A stretch of DNA of 47,325 bases, taken from NCBI GenBank assembly GCA_038093515.1, contig JBBPSI010000186.1, positions 1 to 47,325 on the forward strand, given 5' to 3'. The DNA comes from Butyriboletus loyo (Eukaryota > Basidiomycota > Agaricomycetes > Boletales > Boletaceae). A program made the position numbers and the translations under genes. Of this stretch, positions 42,312 through 47,325 are shown in pieces (position 1 is the first letter of the stretch; each line of letters begins with the position of its first letter). Under the pieces are notes generated by a model. The model searched no databases and was not told the origin of the DNA. It was given only the letters and a program-made list of their open reading frames with translations.

Positions 42312-42513
42312 TGTTACAGTAGTGGACTACCTTTTTTCTCCACTACCATTTGGACTACCTTTTTCACCTAGGCTTCACCTATTGTTCTTCGAACGGTGCG
42401 ACCATTCACATTAGTCATCATTTCCTGTGCACAAACACTGTTTCTTTCATACTCCAGAAGCTTCTAGAGTATTCCATCTTCATTAGTCTTTACGACTCTT
42501 GCGACCCAATTGG
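42312..42513 (+). repeat. LTR family A, 5' part, cut by copia element
   Basis: Starts TGTTACAGTAGTGG and runs to GCGACCCAATTGG, where the copia-E LTR begins. The remaining half should continue beyond the right window edge. Confidence 0.9.
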
Positions 42514-42747
42514 TGTTACATTTACTTATTTCGCACTCTGCGCATTTCTGGAGTGTTACCTTAGTCATATTGTCAGCCACATTGTGGCGCATTATTTACT
42601 GTTGTTGTAGCGCTTCGCATGTAGCTTGGAGCTCACTGTCTTAGTTCCTCAGTTTCTGACAGTGAGCTCCAGGTATGTGAAGTTAGTTCTACTTGAATAT
42701 ATAGTTTCTGACAGTGAGCTCCAGCTGAGAGATTCCAGCTGCTAACA
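42514..42747 (+). repeat. 5' LTR of copia-E (234 bp)
   Basis: TGTTACATTTAC...CAGCTGCTAACA. It contains GGAGCTCACTGTC (42628-42640) followed by two copies of its reverse complement (42658-42670 and 42710-42722), which could fold as a 13-bp stem. Confidence 0.97.
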
Positions 42748-42766
42748 GGTTATGAGCCCTGCGCTC
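42748..42766 (+). promoter_or_regulatory. primer-binding site, internal initiator tRNA-Met
   Basis: GGTTATGAGCCCTGCGCTC starts directly after the LTR. Its complement matches the anticodon arm of initiator tRNA-Met (GGGCTCATAACC). This is the half-tRNA priming style known for Drosophila copia. The same site follows the LTR at 37354. Confidence 0.8.
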
Positions 42767-42878
42767 TAGTCGCATCACCATTGTTCACACTACATCGCCG
42801 AAAATACTTCAAAGTCCGCCTCAGTGCATCCAAACCATACCTCGTCGCTGCCATCCACCCCCATTCTATCCAAAACCA

Positions 42879-45800
42879 TGTCTGATCACCAACAACACTC
42901 CCATCGCATCCAACACCTCACTGGCCCTAACTACATTACCTGGAGCGAGGAGATGAAGGCATTGTTTCGCTCCAAGGGACTCTGGAGACTTGTAGATGGA
43001 AAAGAGGTTCGACCTTCTACTTCTGGAGCAGACCAGACAGCCTGGGACATCAAGCAGGACAGGGCAGCTGGCGAGTTAATGCTCAATATTGCGCCAGACC
43101 AGCGAGTTCACATCCGAGCGGACCAGGACGACCCCACTGCAGCCTGGGCAGCGCTGAAGAAGGTGTTTCTCCAGCAGAAGGCCAGCAGCAGATTTGTGGC
43201 CTATGACGAGTTCTTCAGCATCCAGAAACGCGCTGAGGAGTCCCTGCCTGGGCTTGCAGCGCGAGTCGAGGAGTCTATGCTCCGAATCCAGGATCTGCGC
43301 GGGTCAAGCTTCGACATGAAAACTCTGGATGCCGAGCTGACCTGCATGGCGATGATTCGGGCGCTTGGGCCCGATTACAGCCATTTTGTGTCGTCTTTGG
43401 CACTCCTCACTGACCTCAACAAAGACAAGGTCAAGGCTGCATTCCACACGGAGGAAATCAATCGTCGCCCTCGCTCAGATGCCCCTGCAGCTCCCATTGA
43501 CTCCGCACTCACCACATCCTCATCCACCTGCGCTTGCCCACGAAATACACCATGCTCGTTCTGTGACAAGCCAGGACATTGCCAATGCAAGTGCTATTCG
43601 CTCCAATGAGCGAAAAAGTACTACAAGATGAACAACCACAAGGACAGGAAGGGTGAACAGTCTGCTTCGGTTGCCTCAGGAACTCAGGAGGTCGTCGAGC
43701 AGGCTGGAAATGCAAGTTTGCGCACTACGGATCACTCTGATCCATTTTCGCCGCTCCAACTCGATGCTGACCACAATTGGAATGCAGACTCGGGGGCCAC
43801 TTCTCATATGACACCCCATCGTCATTGGCTGCGCAACTATGCGCCGAAACGCGTCCCAATCAAGCTCGCTGACAACACCATCATCTATTCAGCCGGAGTT
43901 GGGTCTGTGGTGTTCCATCCAGTGATAGACGGAAAGAGGTGCAGAGCGGTCGAGTTTTCCAATGTCCTACATGTCCCTCAGCTGAGGAACAACCTCCTGG
44001 CTGTTTTATATCTCACTCGTCACTCCTCCTTCGTTGTCCATATCAATGCAACACATTTGACATTCTCTCGCGCATCTGGACCACCACTATTCGTCGCCAC
44101 CATTAACAGCAACAATGCCGCATTTTTGGATGGTACAACAGAGTCTATGACTGAGTATGCATGAGCTGCAACAACTGTTCCGCTCGACTTATCGCTCTGG
44201 CATCGTCGCTTTGCGCACCACAACTCGGCAGACATCAAGTCGCTGATGGAGCGCGATTTGGTGACTGGGATGAAGCTGGACAGCAAGTCGGCACCTGATC
44301 CAATTTGTGAGCCATGCCTCGCTGGCAAAATGCACGCAAATCCATTCCCCAGCTCCCAATCTCGCGCATCTCGACCCCTTGAGCTCGTCCACTCGGATGT
44401 ACACGCCATTCCCTACCCCACGTTCTCTGGCTACCGCTATTGGGTGACCTTCATCGACGACTACTCCAGATATCGATTTGTCCTGCCCATTCGTGCTAAA
44501 TCCGATGTTTTCGACGCATTTAAGCAATTCAGGGCGTTTGCAGAGAACCAGACAGAGCGTCGCATCAAAACGCTGCGAGATGACAAGGGAGGCGAGTATA
44601 TGAGCAATGCCATGCTCAAATTCACCCAGGAATGCGGTATCGAACGCCAGCACACTGTCCGAGCGCGTCCGCAGCAGAATGGTGTCGCAGAACGCGCCAA
44701 TCGGGTCCTTTCTGAGCGCATCACAGCCATGTTGAAGGAATCTGGCCTCGCGATGGCCTTCTGGGGCGAAGCACTAGCTGCGCTCGTCCATGTGTGGAAC
44801 AGATGCCCCACTGCAGCACTCGATAACTCCACTCCGTACGAACTCTGGCATGGACGAAAGCCAGATGTATCTCACCTTCGTGTCTGGGGTTGCACTTCTT
44901 ATGTCCACATCCAGAAGGACAAGCGCGATGCCCTGCGACCGCACTACGAGAAGTGTGTATTCATTGGGTATCCAGATGGCTACAAGGGTTGGAAGTTCTA
45001 CAACCCAACCACAAAGCGCACTCTCATCTCAGAACGCGCTGATTTCGATGAACGAAGCACAACTGGCCAGTCAACTGTCCAACAACCACCCTCCACCCTT
45101 CCCATTCCCATTCCGACTCTATATGAGCCACCTGTGACCACTGGAGACGACGAGGATGGCGATTCCACAGCACCTGGGATTCTACATCCTGGGGGGGCGC
45201 CTGATCCACCAGAGGAACAGGATGACGAACCCAGGACACCAGTTGCACCACCAGCTCGTTTACCTGAGACGCCACCACCTGCACCTGTACCAGAGAGACC
45301 ACCACCTGGCGCTGTCCCAGAGCCCACACCGAGTCCAATTGGGATTGGTGCTCGTTTACCTCGCAGAACACGTCAGCCACCTCGCGAATGGTGGAAACTG
45401 AGCCCTGCTCAGCTGTCCACTGACTCCTCTGATTCCGACGAGGAAGAGGCTGATATGGCGCAGTGTTTCAGCACAAATACAGCCCATCCAAGGTCCTACA
45501 GGGAGGCATTGCGAGGAGACGAAGCTGATGAATGGAAACAGGCTGCGCTCGACGAACTGGCTGCCCACAAGGCGAATGGCACATGGAAACTCGTTCCCAG
45601 GCCTACAGATCGACCAGTTATTGGGTCCAAGTGGATTTTCACCAAGAAATATCGCGCTGATGGCTCCTTTGAGCGCTTTAAGGGCCGATTGGTCGCCCAA
45701 GGCTTCTCCCAGCGTCCGGGATATGAATACCTCGAGGTCTTCGCTCCTACAGTGCGCCTACCCACTCTTCGCATTATCCTTGCGCTTGCTGCGATCCACG

Positions 45801-47062
45801 ACCTCCATCTCTGGTCTGTCGACATCTCCAATGCCTATCTCAATGGTGAAATGGACTGCGATGTCTATATGGAGCAGCCAGAGGGATTTGGAGAGGGCAA
45901 CACCAAGGAAACCGTCTGTTTGCTGCAGAAATCGCTCTATGGGACGAAGCAAGGTGGAAATCGCTGGAATCGCAAGATGCGCACCACTCTCGAGTCATTG
46001 GGCTTCACCCAGACCTATTCCGATGCAGCTGTGTATGTCTTTGTCCGAGGTGATGTCCAGATCATGTTGCCTGTCTTTGTGGACGATATGACCTTCGCAT
46101 CCAAGTCCCTTGATGCCATCAAGCAGTCCATCGAGGATCTGCGCAAACACTTCAAGTTGCGCGATCTCGGACCTACCACAGAGATCCTGGGCATCAAAAT
46201 CGACCGCGACCGCTCCAAGCGGTCCCTCACCATCTCCCAACGACAATATTGCATCGATGTCCTCTCTCGCTTCAATATGGCCGACTGCAAGCCTGTCTCG
46301 ACGCCTATGGAGCCAGGACTGTGTCTTTCGCGTGAACAGAGCCCCAGGACATCGGAAGAGCGCGCTTTCATGCGTTCTGTCGACTATGGAGGTGCGATTG
46401 GCTCCTTGCAGTATCTCTCGTGCACAACTCGCCCAGACATCGCATTCTCGGTCGGTCAGCTGGCTTCGTTCACCTCAGATCCAGGAGTTGCGCATTGGAA
46501 TGCCATCAAACACCTCTTTCGCTACATCAAGGGGACTCTCAACTACGCTATCACCTATTCCCCTGACTCCTCGACATCTGAACTCTTCACCACCTTCTCT
46601 GATGCCAGCCATGGCGATTGCAAGGACTCTGGTCGCTCCACTGGCGCATATGTTGTCAAGATTGGCACTGGTGTCGTCTCCTGGATGTCCAAGCGACAGC
46701 CCATTGTTGCTTTGTCGACAACTGAGGCTGAGTACATCGCTGCATGCGAAGCTGGCAAGGAGATTGTCTGGATGCGCAAAATGCTCCAGGAACTCGGTTT
46801 TGAGCTCCCTGGTGCATCCACCCTGCACATGGACAACCAGTCGGCGATCCAGGTTGCCAAACACCCCGAGCATCATGGTCGCATGAAGCAGCTCGACCTC
46901 AGGTGGTATTGGTTGCGAGATGTGGTTGATACAGGTGTCATTTCGCCTCATTTCGTACCAACTGCGAGTATGCCCGCTGATCTGCTCACCAAAGCGCTCC
47001 CTCGTGCTAAAGTGCAGCAGTTCTGCGAGCTCATTGGACTTGCCCCATTCGGGGGAAGTTAG
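42879..47062 (+). CDS. copia-E gag-pol polyprotein, one frame with two TGA codons
   Basis: The start is MSDHQQHSHRIQHLTG at 42879; the frame is open from 42824. Gag (to 43606) ends with CSFCDKPGHCQCKC. A TGA (43607-43609) follows at YSLQ-stop-AKKYY, then the same frame continues. Protease: WNADSGATSHMT. A second TGA (44162-44164) lies in EYA-stop-AATT. Integrase has an HH-CC finger (LWHRRFAHHN, ICEPCLAGK) and a D-D-E core (LELVHSDVHA, LRDDKGGEY, NGVAERANR). RT: NAYLNGEMDCDVYMEQPEGF, catalytic FVDDMTF. RNase H: TFSDASHGD, STTEAEYIA, LHMDNQSAI, then FVPTASMPADLLTKALP. All catalytic residues look intact. The order integrase before RT defines Ty1/copia. The second TGA is CGA in the fragment at 14.37 kb, so it is a private mutation; the first is shared with another copy and may be functional. 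Confidence 0.96.
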
Positions 47063-47087
47063 ATTCAGATTGTGCAGAGATGCGCAA

Positions 47088-47098
47088 TCAGGGGGAAG
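47088..47098 (+). promoter_or_regulatory. polypurine tract of copia-E
   Basis: CAGGGGGAAG directly before the 3' LTR start TGTTACATTT. A near copy (CGGGGGAAG) spans the gag-pol stop codon 40 bp upstream. Confidence 0.8.
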
Positions 47099-47325
47099 TG
47101 TTACATTTACTTATTTCGCACTCTGCGCATTTCTAGAGTGTTACCTTAGTCATGCTGTCAGCCACATTGTGGCGCATTATTTACTGTTGTTGTAGCGCTT
47201 CGCATGTAGCTTGGAGCTCACTGTCTTAGTTCCTCAGTTTCTGACAGTGAGCTCCAGGTATGTGAAGCTAGTTCTACTTGAATATACAGTTTCTGACAGT
47301 GAGCTCCAGCTGAGAGATTCCAGCT
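47099..47325 (+). repeat. 3' LTR of copia-E (227 bp, cut by window edge)
   Basis: Same sequence as 42514-42740 with about five transitions. Seven more bases (about GCTAACA) are expected outside the window. Confidence 0.97.

Larger units (their letters stand above)
42514..47325 (+). mobile_element. Ty1/copia element, family E, nearly intact and young
   Basis: 5' LTR 42514-42747, primer site, one gag-pol frame, polypurine tract, and 3' LTR 47099 to the window edge (227 of 234 bp). The visible parts of the two LTRs differ at about 5 positions by eye, all transitions. It interrupts an LTR-A after ATTGG (42509-42513). Confidence 0.97.

Noticed and set aside
42748..42766. A tRNA gene at the copia leader
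   Set aside because: Only the complement of part of the anticodon arm is present; no full cloverleaf can be formed.
46110..46886. 258-residue alternative plus-strand frame inside copia RT-RNase H
   Set aside because: The gag-pol frame carries all catalytic motifs; this one is Ser/Arg-rich with no domain and arises from codon bias.

Overview
This 47 kb window looks like transposable-element-dense DNA from a basidiomycete fungus, probably a mushroom-forming Agaricomycete. That is an inference from four things: 47-51 nt GT-AG introns, a KDZ transposon with its CxC2 cysteine cluster, a tyrosine recombinase of a type I associate with mushroom genomes, and chromodomain-bearing Ty3/gypsy elements. 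I see no complete housekeeping gene. Almost everything is retroelement or transposon sequence of different ages, stacked as nested insertions whose borders can be read from TG...CA ends and perfect 5-bp target duplications (TSDs; TA for the Tc1 element).

Layout. 1-1.9 kb: decayed Ty1/copia reverse transcriptase, then a decayed tyrosine recombinase. 2.1-7.7 kb: a Ty3/gypsy gag-protease (family G2) split by a Tc1/mariner element, which itself carries two solo LTRs; then a 32-33 bp minisatellite hit by LTR-C, itself hit by LTR-A. 7.7-10.5 kb: antisense fragment of gypsy family G1 with two solo LTRs. 10.5-12 kb: second Tc1 copy, a copia-E solo LTR and an LTR-C piece. 12.5-16.2 kb: antisense copia RNase H fragment split by LTR-C, then a large copia-E fragment. 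16.2-20.1 kb: antisense G1 pol plus an extra zinc-knuckle ORF. 20.1-21.1 kb: two 5' LTRs with leaders. 21.1-28.5 kb: a full-length G1 gypsy (two 413 bp LTRs, TSD GTTCC) carrying an 817 bp solo LTR-B. 28.5-31.4 kb: repeat D and a second G2 gag split by LTR-A. 31.4-36.2 kb: a CpG-richer island with two unfamiliar protein-coding loci and the 5' end of a KDZ transposase. 36.2-38.2 kb: copia-E gag between oppositely oriented LTRs, then LTR-B. 38.2-41.5 kb: a LINE with RNase H and a poly(A) tail, split by LTR-C. 41.5-42.5 kb: repeat D and a cut LTR-A. 42.5 kb to the window end: a young, nearly intact Ty1/copia element (family E) whose 3' LTR is cut 7 bp short by the window edge.

How it works together. 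Three LTR families show readable priming signals. Families A and C lack an obvious tRNA primer site. Instead, exactly 2 nt after the LTR, each has a 10-12 nt stretch complementary to its own LTR, 33-34 nt downstream of TATATAAA. That is the geometry of self-primed (Tf1/sushi-type) reverse transcription. Family E matches the internal part of initiator tRNA-Met, as in Drosophila copia. Families A, B and C also share the motif GGTCTGTGC about 12 bp upstream of their TATA boxes.

Decay is dominated by transitions at ancestral CpG sites. The two LTRs of the G1 element differ almost only by transitions, and many premature stops are TGA in place of an expected Arg codon (CGA). This suggests CpG methylation and deamination of silenced repeats. 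The most promising items for follow-up are the self-priming pair, the extra triple-zinc-knuckle ORF of gypsy G1, the gag-pol TGA shared by two copia-E copies, and the common LTR promoter motif.
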